From contig JAMDCE010000547.1 in the NCBI GenBank assembly GCA_023489135.1, forward strand, positions 2,086 to 11,820: a stretch of DNA of 9,735 bases. Direction: 5' to 3'. Position 1 is the stretch's first letter; each line of letters starts with the position of its first letter. The DNA is from Chloroflexota bacterium (GTDB lineage Bacteria > Chloroflexota > Chloroflexia > JAMDCE01). Positions 1 through 6,838 of this stretch are shown here, in pieces. Position numbers and translations under genes: made by a program. Below the pieces are notes generated by a model, which saw only the letters and a list, made by a program, of their open reading frames with translations, did not search any database and was not told where the DNA came from.

Positions 1-1
1 G

Positions 2-154
2 ATAGTCCGAGAAGGGATGTTTGATTGTGCTTGCTCGAACTTCGCCGGTGTTGTTCGTCGCCACACCGATCGGTTTCAATTGCCCCGCTTTATCGTACGA
101 GACTGGGACGGAGAAGGATTTGCTCGTCGGCTTCAGGAGTGGTTCAGTGGGTGA
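2..154 (+). CDS. C-terminal end of an unrecognised protein (5' end outside window)
   Basis: Frame 2 is open from the left edge for 50 codons and ends at TGA 152-154. The peptide has mixed, protein-like composition and ends in a basic/aromatic helix-like stretch ([18 protein letters not shown]), a type of tail often seen at the end of glycan-biosynthesis enzymes, but I do not recognise the family. The evidence that it is real is positional. The next gene has a strong AGGAG site at 135-139 inside this frame and a GTG at 147, giving an 8-nt overlap that is typical of translationally coupled genes. Of the other two forward frames, one has TGA at 22-24 and the other has TAG at 3-5. The alternative is that this frame is a shadow of a longer N-terminus of the GT4 gene starting at TTG 21, which I consider less likely. 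Confidence 0.6.
   Translation: MVREGMFDCACSNFAGVVRRHTDRFQLPRFIVRDWDGEGFARRLQEWFSG
135..139 (+). promoter_or_regulatory. Ribosome binding site AGGAG that decides the GT4 start
   Basis: AGGAG lies 7 nt before GTG 147-149. The longer reading from TTG 21 has a rare start codon, no comparable site, and about 42 extra residues that do not resemble the start of a GT4 fold. With GTG 147 the protein begins just before the first Rossmann strand and the glycine-rich loop. Confidence 0.65.
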
Positions 155-1583
155 GCTTCCTTCGCGTATCTTGCAGGTGAGCACCTCGGATATCGGTGGT
201 GGAGCTGAGAAGATTGCTTGGGATCTTCTCCACAACTACCGACTGCGCTGCTGCACTGCGTGGCTGGCTGTCGGGTACAAACGAAGCGATGATCCCGATG
301 TTTTTCTGATTCCCAACGATGCGGCTGCCGAGAGATGGTCGAGGTTTTGGCGTGACGCGGAACGTCACTTACGGTCAATGGATCGACAAATGAAGGGTGT
401 CAGACCGCTTTGCGATGTCGTTCACAGCTTAGCTGCACCTAGCAGATGGATCGATGTACGTCGTGGTGTCGAGGATTTCCACTTTCCCGGAACCCGTCAC
501 CTCTTGAAGTTGACCCCTCAACCACCTGACATTGTTCACTGCCACAACCTTCACGACGGCTATTTCGACCTGAGGGTGCTTCCATGGCTGAGCCATCGAG
601 TGCCAATGGTTTTGACTCTCCACGACGCTTGGCTTTTCAGTGGTCACTGTGCCCACTCGTTCGATTGTGAACGCTGGAGGAAGGGCTGCGGGCACTGTCC
701 AGATTTGACCATCTACCCGGCAATTCGACGGGACAATACTGCCCATAACTGGCGCAAAAAAAGCGGACTCTACGCTAGAAGTCAGCTGTTTGTGGCTACC
801 CCGTCTCAATGGCTGATGCGGAAGGTGGAACAGTCTATTCTAGTTCCTGCCGTGGTGGAAGCAAAAGTAATTCCAAACGGTGTGGATCTGTCGATCTTCT
901 GCCCTGGCGTAAAGGAAGCCGTCAGAACTGCGCTAGACATTCCGCAAAGCACCAAGGTTTTACTCTTCGCGGCCAATGGCATTCGAGGGAACATCTGGAA
1001 AGATTACCTCACGATGCAGGATGCAGTTGCCAGGGTCGCAGGGCGTCTTCAAGGGCAGAGTATTCTTTTCCTGGCGCTTGGCGAAGACGCACCGATCGAG
1101 CGTATTGGCCGAGCAGAAATACGTTTTGTGCCTTTTCAAAAAGATCCAAGAATGGTTGCCCGGTATTATCAGGCGGCCGATGTATACGTGCACGCAGCGA
1201 AAGTCGACACGTTTCCCAATACGGTGCTTGAAGCACTCGCGTGTGGCACGCCCGTGTTGGCGACGGCCGTGGGCGGCGTCCCTGAGCAAGTCAAAGGATT
1301 CAAGGCTTTCGATTGGCGGTCGCTGGACCTGAGCCTAAACAGATTTGAGCAAGGGGAGGCGACCGGGGTGTTAGTACCACTGGGAGATGCAGAGGCAATG
1401 GGTATTGCCATCGAGCAGTTAATGAATGACGAATCACTTCGTCGCAATCTAGGTGCCAACGCTGCCTTGGATGCCGAAAAACGCTTTGATCTAAATCGGC
1501 AGGCCGAAGAGTATCTGGCATGGTACCAGGAGATTGTTAGGCGCCGGAACTGCGCTCCGTCAACCTTCCCGCGAAGCGATTGA
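147..1583 (+). CDS. GT4-family glycosyltransferase, WcaC-like
   Basis: This is a GT-B fold retaining glycosyltransferase that would transfer a sugar from a nucleotide donor to a lipid-linked glycan in the cytoplasm. Residue numbers are from GTG 147 (478 aa). The N-terminal domain has the first strand and glycine loop ([16 protein letters not shown], 7-22) and a HDAW motif (159-162), followed by a cysteine cluster Cys168, Cys174, Cys181 and Cys184 with the GCGHCP spacing characteristic of the WcaC branch of GT4. The C-terminal donor domain starts at IPNGVD (242-247). Its catalytic EX7E-type signature reads [17 protein letters not shown], so Asp354 takes the place of the first Glu and Glu362 is the second; Asp here is common in this branch. 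The start was chosen from the AGGAG at 135-139 and the 8-nt overlap with the preceding gene; an upstream in-frame TTG at 21 gives 520 aa. The donor sugar cannot be predicted. The family call is firm and the role in colanic-acid-like polymer synthesis is by analogy only. Confidence 0.9.
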   Translation: MGELPSRILQVSTSDIGGGAEKIAWDLLHNYRLRCCTAWLAVGYKRSDDPDVFLIPNDAAAERWSRFWRDAERHLRSMDRQMKGVRPLCDVVHSLAAPSRWIDVRRGVEDFHFPGTRHLLKLTPQPPDIVHCHNLHDGYFDLRVLPWLSHRVPMVLTLHDAWLFSGHCAHSFDCERWRKGCGHCPDLTIYPAIRRDNTAHNWRKKSGLYARSQLFVATPSQWLMRKVEQSILVPAVVEAKVIPNGVDLSIFCPGVKEAVRTALDIPQSTKVLLFAANGIRGNIWKDYLTMQDAVARVAGRLQGQSILFLALGEDAPIERIGRAEIRFVPFQKDPRMVARYYQAADVYVHAAKVDTFPNTVLEALACGTPVLATAVGGVPEQVKGFKAFDWRSLDLSLNRFEQGEATGVLVPLGDAEAMGIAIEQLMNDESLRRNLGANAALDAEKRFDLNRQAEEYLAWYQEIVRRRNCAPSTFPRSD

Positions 1584-1696
1584 ATTGATGTCAGGGATCA
1601 CTAATTAGAGAACGGATGGACGCGTAAGCCTATTCCGGCCGGCATTCGCCCGCCAAATACCGCAATGGGTAACGTAGATATTTGTTTGAGATTAGT

Positions 1697-1713
1697 TTTG
1701 CCCTTTAGGCAAA
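1697..1713 (+). repeat. Small inverted repeat just before the GT2 gene
   Basis: TTTGCC (1697-1702) and GGCAAA (1708-1713) form a perfect 6-bp stem around a 5-nt loop. It ends 9 nt before the ATG at 1723. The gene has no strong Shine-Dalgarno; the only AGG (1707-1709) falls at the loop and 3' arm, so the hairpin could affect ribosome access. It could also be chance. The rest of the 139-bp gap (1584-1722) shows no convincing promoter or T-tract terminator. Confidence 0.4.
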
Positions 1714-1722
1714 CGAGCTAAT

Positions 1723-2499
1723 ATGAAAGTCTCCGTCATTACCGTTTGCTACAATGCGGAAGTCACGATCGAAGAAACACTCAAGAGCGTGCTTTCACAA
1801 ACTTATGACAACATCGAATACCTGGTGGTCGACGGCGGATCTACAGATAACACCGTCCCGATCATACAGAGATACAGCGACCGATTGGCCTACTTCGTCA
1901 GTGAGAAGGACAGCGGCATGTATGAAGCAATGAACAAGGGCATTTCAGCCGCCACTGGACACTACTTGTTCTTTTTGAATGCGGACGACGTTTTCTTTGA
2001 CGACTCAGTCGTTGAGGACGCTGCGAAAGAGTTTTTAGGACTGGATGTTGACCTCCTATTTGGCGACGTTTTCATCGTGGATCGAGCCACCGGAACTAGC
2101 TTTCTGAAAAGCCATGGTGGCCTAGATAAGCCCTTTTTCCTCGGCAACTGCATATGCCAACAGGGGATCTTTTATAAAGCTGACGCTTTTCGGAAGTGCG
2201 GCACTTTTGACCAGACCTATAGGATTGTTGGAGACTATGAGTGGCTATTGAGAGCTTTATTCAAGTATAAGCTACCCTCCAAGTACATCAGCGTACCTTT
2301 CGCCATCTTTAGATGGGGTGGTATTTGCAATAGCAACCGATTTGAGGAACTTCACGTTTCGGAACGAGAGAGAGTAATCCGCTCATATTTTAGCAACCTT
2401 GAAATAAGGCTCCAGCGTAGTAGCAAGCTTCATCGATTGGCAAGGCGTAGAATTCCCCGGAGGGCAATTTGGCGGATCTTCAGATGGGAACTACGGTGA
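1723..2499 (+). CDS. GT2-family glycosyltransferase (WfgS-like)
   Basis: This is a GT-A fold inverting glycosyltransferase of 258 aa, a usual length for this short GT2 branch. It begins with the first strand (MKVSVITVCYN) and has the nucleotide-binding VDGGSTD (36-42) and EKDSGMYEAMNKG (61-73), a pattern typical of WfgS-like enzymes. The metal-binding DXD equivalent is LNADD (85-89), followed by CQQGIFY (145-151) and the acceptor-side GDYEWLLR (170-177). The last 25 or so residues are strongly basic (SKLHRLARRRIPRRAIW and after) and could bind the membrane surface. The gene is AT-richer (about 47% GC over 11 counted lines) than those to the right. It shares 31 nt or fewer with the next GT2 gene, so the pair is probably co-translated. 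The start ATG is clear from the family N-terminus although its ribosome site is weak. The sugar specificity is unknown. Confidence 0.9.
   Translation: MKVSVITVCYNAEVTIEETLKSVLSQTYDNIEYLVVDGGSTDNTVPIIQRYSDRLAYFVSEKDSGMYEAMNKGISAATGHYLFFLNADDVFFDDSVVEDAAKEFLGLDVDLLFGDVFIVDRATGTSFLKSHGGLDKPFFLGNCICQQGIFYKADAFRKCGTFDQTYRIVGDYEWLLRALFKYKLPSKYISVPFAIFRWGGICNSNRFEELHVSERERVIRSYFSNLEIRLQRSSKLHRLARRRIPRRAIWRIFRWELR
2459..2463 (+). promoter_or_regulatory. Ribosome binding site GGAGG inside the 3' end of the preceding gene
   Basis: GGAGG lies 5 nt before TTG 2469, inside the coding sequence of the upstream GT2. It favours TTG 2469 as start of the next gene. ATG 2484 is 20 nt downstream of it. GTG 2496 overlaps the upstream stop as GTGA with a weak GGGA 6 nt before it, and remains possible. 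Confidence 0.45.
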
Positions 2500-3419
2500 A
2501 GCGAGCTAGCATAATAATACCTCTCTTTAATTCCAAGGACTACATTGGAACGACTCTGGAGTTCCTCACGCAATTTGCGACTAAATATGATGCAGAGATT
2601 ATCATCGTAAACGATGGTTCCACGGACAATTCAAAGATCGAAGTTCTCAAGTTCAGCGAGTGCGTTAGACTAATCGACTTGGCTCAAAACCGGGGCAGAT
2701 CGTTCGCGAGGAACCGGGGTATCGACGCAGCCAAGGGAGAGATTCTCATATTCCTAGATGCTGACTGTCTCCCGCGGGATGAGGATTTCTTCACACTCCA
2801 TCTTTCCTTCCATGAGAATCTTAACGGTTCTCTGAACGGACTGGTCGTGTTCCCTCCAGGTTTCCAATCGACTACCTACCTGAGGTTCAGGGGTACCGAG
2901 CAAACCTCTCTTGGACTGAGATCGATCTCTGCAGACGGCCTCGCGACGGGCAATGTTTCCTTAAGAAGGGAAGTGGCAATCAGGGCAGGCGGATTTGATG
3001 AAACCTTGCATTTTTGCGAAGACATCGACCTCGGACTGAGACTCGAAGCACCGAGTTTTGGCTTCTACGCTGACGACCGTATTGTCGTCTACCATATGGA
3101 CAAGAACATAGACTTGCCAAGGGACATGAAAAGGAACTACGTTGCCTATGCCGGTAGCATTAAGCAAATCCTAGCGAAAAATCCAGCCAACAGATCTAAG
3201 CTTCCGGCCATACGACTTTTTGAACAACATAAGCGCTCCTACTCATACTATTTCCGTCACAGGTATCTACCTTCCCTTGCATACCATTGCTACGGCCGCC
3301 TTGAGAGGTTTCTCCCCCAACGCTTGGCCTTTAAGTTGATGAGTTTTCTCACCCTCTCTGCGGCATATGATGGATTCTATGGGTTCAATGCGAAGTTTTT
3401 TCAACGAATTCAAGAGTAG
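2469..3419 (+). CDS. GT2-family glycosyltransferase
   Basis: This is a GT-A fold glycosyltransferase, 316 aa from TTG 2469. The first strand is ASIIIPLFNSKDYI (13-26). It is followed by NDGSTDNS (48-55) for nucleotide binding, NRGRSFARNRGI (74-85), the metal-binding LDADC (96-100), GNVSLRRE (161-168), and the acceptor/catalytic FCEDIDLGLR (182-191). The C-terminal 100 residues are rich in Arg, Tyr and Phe and look helical; I do not recognise a separate domain there. The start is uncertain: TTG 2469 has the best ribosome site, ATG 2484 is the first ATG, and GTG 2496 makes a 4-nt GTGA overlap with the preceding stop and starts directly at the conserved strand. The gene is about 50% GC in the counted lines, like its partner. 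The family is certain; the donor and acceptor are unknown. The downstream gap suggests the transcription unit may end here, though no T-tract terminator is seen. Confidence 0.88.
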   Translation: MADLQMGTTVKRASIIIPLFNSKDYIGTTLEFLTQFATKYDAEIIIVNDGSTDNSKIEVLKFSECVRLIDLAQNRGRSFARNRGIDAAKGEILIFLDADCLPRDEDFFTLHLSFHENLNGSLNGLVVFPPGFQSTTYLRFRGTEQTSLGLRSISADGLATGNVSLRREVAIRAGGFDETLHFCEDIDLGLRLEAPSFGFYADDRIVVYHMDKNIDLPRDMKRNYVAYAGSIKQILAKNPANRSKLPAIRLFEQHKRSYSYYFRHRYLPSLAYHCYGRLERFLPQRLAFKLMSFLTLSAAYDGFYGFNAKFFQRIQE

Positions 3420-3446
3420 ATCAACGCCGGAGTGCCGTGTGACGCC

Positions 3447-3469
3447 TTCTCGTGAGAGATCCCCGAGAA
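3447..3469 (+). repeat. Inverted repeat after the GT2 pair
   Basis: TTCTCG (3447-3452) pairs with CGAGAA (3464-3469) across an 11-nt loop. It lies 28 nt after the stop at 3419. No T-run follows, so it is not a canonical intrinsic terminator. Its sequence is echoed by a second hairpin at 3537-3549 in the same gap. Confidence 0.4.
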
Positions 3470-3506
3470 TGGTCTAAGCAGGTGTTCTAACCGCAGGCGA
3501 ACCGGG

Positions 3507-3535
3507 TTGCTCAGATGATCGCTACCGGCTTTAAT
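3507..3535 (+). promoter_or_regulatory. Weak sigma70-like promoter candidate
   Basis: TTGCTC (3507-3512) and TTTAAT (3530-3535) are 17 nt apart, matching the consensus at 3 of 6 and 5 of 6 positions. It sits in the only gap where a new transcript for the GT4 gene at 3596 would be expected. The match is weak and could be chance. Confidence 0.2.
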
Positions 3536-3536
3536 T

Positions 3537-3549
3537 CGAGAATGTCTCG
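3537..3549 (+). repeat. Short perfect hairpin upstream of the second GT4 gene
   Basis: CGAGA (3537-3541) and TCTCG (3545-3549) flank the loop ATG. Its first eight bases repeat those at 3464-3471 in the other hairpin of this gap. A perfect 10-bp palindrome, TTCCCGGGAA, follows at 3573-3582, immediately before the ribosome site. Confidence 0.35.
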
Positions 3550-3595
3550 CTACGCTTCCTCGTGATTTGGTCTTCCCGGGAAATCAGAGGCTGAA

Positions 3596-4780
3596 ATGAG
3601 GATCCTTCACACCGTTGAGTTTTACAGTCCCAGTGTTGGTGTCGCGCAGGAGGTTGTGAAACAGATCTCCGAGCAGTTGGTCAAACGCGGCCACGACGTG
3701 ACCGTGGCCACCACGAAACTTCCCAACCGTACCGATCGTGCCATTAACGGCGTGAAAATAGAGGAGTTTGCCATCTCGGGCAACGCGGTCCGGGGTTTCA
3801 CTGGTGACACCGGTCGCTATCAGGAGTTTTTACAGAACGGCCAGTTCGACGTGATGATGAATTATGCTGCCCAGCAGTGGGCCACCGATCTCGCCTTTCC
3901 CGTTCTGGATCGCCTGCAGTACGCCAAGGTGCTGGCACCCTGCGGTTTTTCCGGTCTCTTCATCGCTCAGTTCGCCGAGTACTTCACCCAAATACCGGAG
4001 ATCCTGAGACCCTACAATCGCCTCCTCTTCCATTCAGACATGTACCGTGACACCGAATTTGCCCGGCAACACGGTCTGAGGCACTACACCGTCGTCCCTA
4101 ACGGCGCCTCAGATGAGGAGTTCAGGCATATAGATGCTAGCTTTCGGCGACGATATGGTATTGCGGAGGACTTACCCCTCCTGATGACGGTTGGAAGTCA
4201 TACTGGCCTGAAAGGCCACTGCCTCTCCATTGAAGCTTTTCGACGCGCTCGGCTGGGCCCGTCAGTGCTTCTCGTCATAGGGAATACTCTTGACTCCAAG
4301 GGGTGTTTGCCGGACTGCCGGCGACGGGCCTGGCGAGCCAAGATATTTTCCCTGGGTCGGAAGCGGGTGATGCTGCTCGATCCTCCACGACCCGAAGTGG
4401 TGGCGGCCTATCAGGCGGCCGACCTGTTCGTATTTGGCTCTAACGTCGAGTGTTCTCCCCTGGTCCTCTTTGAGTCCATGGCCTCGAAGACCGCTTTCAT
4501 CACTTCCGCTTGTGGCAATGCCGAGGAGATCGTAGAGTGGAGCAACGGGGGAGTCGTGGTCCCGACCTTTCGGCGGCCGGATGGCAGCGTGGAGGCCGAC
4601 CCGGATGAAATGGTGCAGGCCATCGAGAAGCTTATTGGGAATTCGGAGCAAAGGCGTCAGCTAGGCGAAGCCGGGCACAGCGCCTGGCAGGAACGATTCA
4701 CCTGGGAGAAGGTGGCCGGCGAGTATGAGCGGCTGTATCAGGCCGCCTGTGATAACATGGGTGCACGTGTTGAACGCTGA
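3596..4780 (+). CDS. GT4-family glycosyltransferase
   Basis: This is a GT-B fold retaining glycosyltransferase of 394 aa, a normal length. It starts with the Rossmann strand MRILHTVEFYSPSVGVAQEV (1-20), here without the usual GG pair of the glycine loop. The donor domain begins after VPNGAS (167-172), with TVGSHTGLKGH (198-208) carrying the conserved Lys206 that contacts the donor phosphate. The catalytic EX7E signature is intact: Glu285 and Glu293 in ECSPLVLFE, followed by the SACGNAEEIVE loop. A small Cys237/Cys241 pair (GCLPDC) sits in the donor domain and is not something I know to be conserved. ATG 3596 is preceded by AGAGG (3586-3590) at 5-nt spacing. The gene stands alone between two gaps of 176 and 145 bp and is about 59% GC in the counted lines, higher than the GT2 pair before it. 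The sugar transferred is unknown. Confidence 0.9.
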   Translation: MRILHTVEFYSPSVGVAQEVVKQISEQLVKRGHDVTVATTKLPNRTDRAINGVKIEEFAISGNAVRGFTGDTGRYQEFLQNGQFDVMMNYAAQQWATDLAFPVLDRLQYAKVLAPCGFSGLFIAQFAEYFTQIPEILRPYNRLLFHSDMYRDTEFARQHGLRHYTVVPNGASDEEFRHIDASFRRRYGIAEDLPLLMTVGSHTGLKGHCLSIEAFRRARLGPSVLLVIGNTLDSKGCLPDCRRRAWRAKIFSLGRKRVMLLDPPRPEVVAAYQAADLFVFGSNVECSPLVLFESMASKTAFITSACGNAEEIVEWSNGGVVVPTFRRPDGSVEADPDEMVQAIEKLIGNSEQRRQLGEAGHSAWQERFTWEKVAGEYERLYQAACDNMGARVER

Positions 4781-4807
4781 TTATTCGCCGCAACCGCAGG
4801 AGAAATT

Positions 4808-4844
4808 GCCTGCAGGCTAGGCCCGGATGGCATCACAATCCGGG
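4808..4844 (+). repeat. Two adjacent palindromes between GT4 and methyltransferase genes
   Basis: GCCTGCAGGC (4808-4817) is a perfect 10-bp palindrome. Four bases later CCCGGAT (4822-4828) and ATCCGGG (4838-4844) form a perfect 7-bp stem with a 9-nt loop. The block begins 27 nt after the stop of the GT4 gene and lies about 80 nt before the methyltransferase start. No T-run follows, so a classical intrinsic terminator is not supported. It may be a processing or attenuation hairpin or a protein-binding site. The remainder of the gap shows no further gene. Confidence 0.5.
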
Positions 4845-4913
4845 TCGGCAACCTGGACTTTGGAGTGCTCTCAGGCTTACGGATAGCGCCATGACAGAAA
4901 TTCTGGTGTCGAC

Positions 4914-4918
4914 AGGAG
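4914..4918 (+). promoter_or_regulatory. Ribosome binding site AGGAG for the GTG-started methyltransferase
   Basis: AGGAG is 7 nt before GTG 4926-4928. The first in-frame ATG lies 26 codons further in, with no comparable site, so GTG is the likely start. Confidence 0.7.
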
Positions 4919-4925
4919 AAACCAC

Positions 4926-5639
4926 GTGGGTTTCAATCGAATAGCAAACCGATTTCGTTTTCCATTGTCAGTTCCCTCTGCTACAACTACCGTGCGAGCA
5001 TCGATGAGGGGCGGGCCCGACGGCGGACACCGTCCCCAGCTTCTGGAAATCGACAAATGGGCAGCTTCGCAATACCTACTGAAGCTGGTGCAAGTTGTTG
5101 GATGCCAGCCCTATCCACTCGATGAATTGTTGTTAATGGCCGCCGCTTTCCAGTATCATCGGCCCGATGTGGTTATTGATGTGGGGACGCACATAGGCAA
5201 GAGCGCCCGAATCTGGCTCGAGCTTTCAAAGCAGCTTCAACTGCCGACGGCGATTCACACGGTGGACCTGTGCGACCCAAGCCATCCTGAATGTCCAGGT
5301 GATCAACTGGGGAAGCTAATCCGCAACACAGCCGTGAAGCAGCACCTTGGAGACGGCTTCACTTGCGCTCGCGGTTTGATCGGCGATTATCCCGAAGGCA
5401 ATTTCTTGCTCTTTCTCGACGGCGACCATAGCTATGAAACGGTGAGGCGGGAATTGGAGTTGGTCACGATGGTCAGGGAAGGGTGTGTGGTAATCCATGA
5501 TACGTTCTACCAGCCCGGATCGAATTACAACCATGGGCCGTATCTGGCCATCCAGGATTTCCTGAGCGAGCACCCCGTCAAACAAGTGATTCACCTGCAG
5601 GCCGGGCTGCCTGGGATGTCCTATCTCGGTTTGGGGTGA
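4926..5639 (+). CDS. Class I SAM-dependent methyltransferase (Methyltransf_24-like)
   Basis: This 237-aa protein would transfer a methyl group from S-adenosylmethionine, here most likely to a sugar hydroxyl. The SAM-binding motif I is VVIDVGTHIG (82-91), with the DxGxxxG pattern. The next acidic strand is HTVDLCDP (111-118). LFLDGDHSYE (162-171), with Asp164, Asp166 and His167, followed by VVIHDTF (188-194), is the hallmark of the Methyltransf_24/CmcI-type group, in which these acidic and histidine residues bind a metal. The first 40 residues are basic and low-complexity and precede the fold. GTG is chosen as start because of AGGAG at 4914-4918. The stop is TGA 5637-5639; a GTG at 5636 overlaps it as GTGA, and the next gene's better start is at 5657, so translation of the two is probably coupled. 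The substrate is inferred only from its neighbours; a lipid or protein target is not excluded. Confidence 0.85.
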   Translation: MGFNRIANRFRFPLSVPSATTTVRASMRGGPDGGHRPQLLEIDKWAASQYLLKLVQVVGCQPYPLDELLLMAAAFQYHRPDVVIDVGTHIGKSARIWLELSKQLQLPTAIHTVDLCDPSHPECPGDQLGKLIRNTAVKQHLGDGFTCARGLIGDYPEGNFLLFLDGDHSYETVRRELELVTMVREGCVVIHDTFYQPGSNYNHGPYLAIQDFLSEHPVKQVIHLQAGLPGMSYLGLG

Positions 5640-5656
5640 ACCCATCGGGTAATACA

Positions 5657-6838
5657 ATGCGCATTCTCTACGTCGCGATGAAATACGATTACGGCAAGCG
5701 GGAGCACGGCTACAGTTTCGAGCATTACAACTTTTACGATGCTTTGCACCAGATGGGCCACGATATCATCTACTTCGACTTCATGACTCTTATGCAGGAA
5801 CGGGGCCGAGAGTGGATGAATCGGCGGCTGCTCGAAGTAGCCCGGGTGGAGAAGCCAGAACTGCTGTTTTGCGCTCTTTTCACCGATGAACTAGACCAAC
5901 CCGTGATGCGGGAGATCTCCGAAAACACCGATTGCCTGACCCTCAACTGGTTCTGCGACGACCACTGGCGCTTCGACAACTACTCTCGCTACTGGGCTCC
6001 TTGCTTCAACTGGGTGGTCACGACTGCCAAAAGTGCCTTGCCTAAGTACGCTGAACTGGGTTACCGGAACGTGATCAAGAGCCAATGGGGCTGTAGTCAC
6101 TTCTTATACCGTAAACTGGATCTCCCTATGGAATATGAAGTCACCTTTGTTGGCCAACCGCACGGCAACCGGCGCCAGATCATTCAGGCGCTGCTTGATG
6201 CCGGAATTAAGGTTCAGGCCTGGGGGAGCGGTTGGGAGTCCGGCCGGGTCTCGCAAGACGAGATGATTCGGATTTTCAATCAAAGCCGCATTAATCTTAA
6301 TCTGGCGAACGCTTCTGTGCCTGTTGAAGACTCAGTAACGCCTCGGCGCTCGACAGTTCGTGGGCGAGTCTCTCGTGCCCTGGAGGTTATTCCGCTCGGG
6401 CGACGGGCGAAGAAGCTGGGCCGATCCTTGCTCTCCAGCGCGGGGAACTCCTCTCCGGCGACCTCCGACGCTACATGGGCCAGCAACTTCGGTCACCAAT
6501 ACTCGGAGCAGATCAAGGGACGCAACTTCGAGGTTCCTGGCTGCGGAGGGTTCATGTTGACCGGCCGGGCCGATAACCTGGAAGACTACTATGAGCTCGG
6601 TGAAGAGGTAGTGTGCTTCGACGATATGCGCGACCTGATTGAGAAGGTTCGGTACCACCTGGAGCATGAGGAAGAGCGAGCCGCTATCGCCAAAGCGGGC
6701 TATGAACGCACCTTGCGAGATCACACCTATGTGCGGCGGTTCAGGCAAGTCTTCCAGCAAATGGGAGTGACTTGGGAACCTGGCGAGGAGATTCTTGAAG
6801 GCAGAGGGAAGCCTGGGTTGACCTTGGAGATAAGCTGA
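5657..6838 (+). CDS. CgeB-like glycosyltransferase
   Basis: This protein resembles the CgeB family, glycosyltransferases with a GT-B-like layout known from Bacillus spore-surface glycosylation and many polysaccharide loci. Numbering is from ATG 5657 (393 aa). The N-terminal part has MRILYVAMKYDYG (1-13), GYSFEHYNFYDAL (18-30) and TLNWFCDDHWRFD (95-107), a DUF3880-like region. The C-terminal Glyco_trans_1_2-type domain carries QIKGRNFEVPGCGGFML (285-301) and LGEEVVCFDD (314-323). Between RINLNLANAS (211-220) and this motif lies a segment of about 64 residues, rich in Arg, Ser and Val, in a region that varies in length across the family. ATG 5657 matches the family's usual N-terminus; GTG 5636 (400 aa) would overlap the methyltransferase stop by 4 nt and is possible. 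Neither start has a strong ribosome site. The next gene starts at the base after this stop. The donor sugar is unknown. Confidence 0.82.
   Translation: MRILYVAMKYDYGKREHGYSFEHYNFYDALHQMGHDIIYFDFMTLMQERGREWMNRRLLEVARVEKPELLFCALFTDELDQPVMREISENTDCLTLNWFCDDHWRFDNYSRYWAPCFNWVVTTAKSALPKYAELGYRNVIKSQWGCSHFLYRKLDLPMEYEVTFVGQPHGNRRQIIQALLDAGIKVQAWGSGWESGRVSQDEMIRIFNQSRINLNLANASVPVEDSVTPRRSTVRGRVSRALEVIPLGRRAKKLGRSLLSSAGNSSPATSDATWASNFGHQYSEQIKGRNFEVPGCGGFMLTGRADNLEDYYELGEEVVCFDDMRDLIEKVRYHLEHEEERAAIAKAGYERTLRDHTYVRRFRQVFQQMGVTWEPGEEILEGRGKPGLTLEIS

Noticed and set aside
21..146. N-terminal extension of the GT4 from TTG 21
   Set aside because: TTG start without a ribosome site, and the added residues do not resemble the family; the overlapping frame with the AGGAG/GTG arrangement explains the region better.
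809..1332. Alternative-frame open frames inside the WcaC-like GT4
   Set aside because: They overlap the conserved donor domain and their peptides are low-complexity, as expected for shadows of the true frame.
4822..4844. Intrinsic terminator
   Set aside because: The 7-bp stem is followed by TCGGCAACC, not a T-run.
4891..4944. 17-codon open frame with ATG just upstream of the methyltransferase
   Set aside because: It has no good ribosome site and runs over the AGGAG and start of the methyltransferase; too short to support as a gene or leader peptide.
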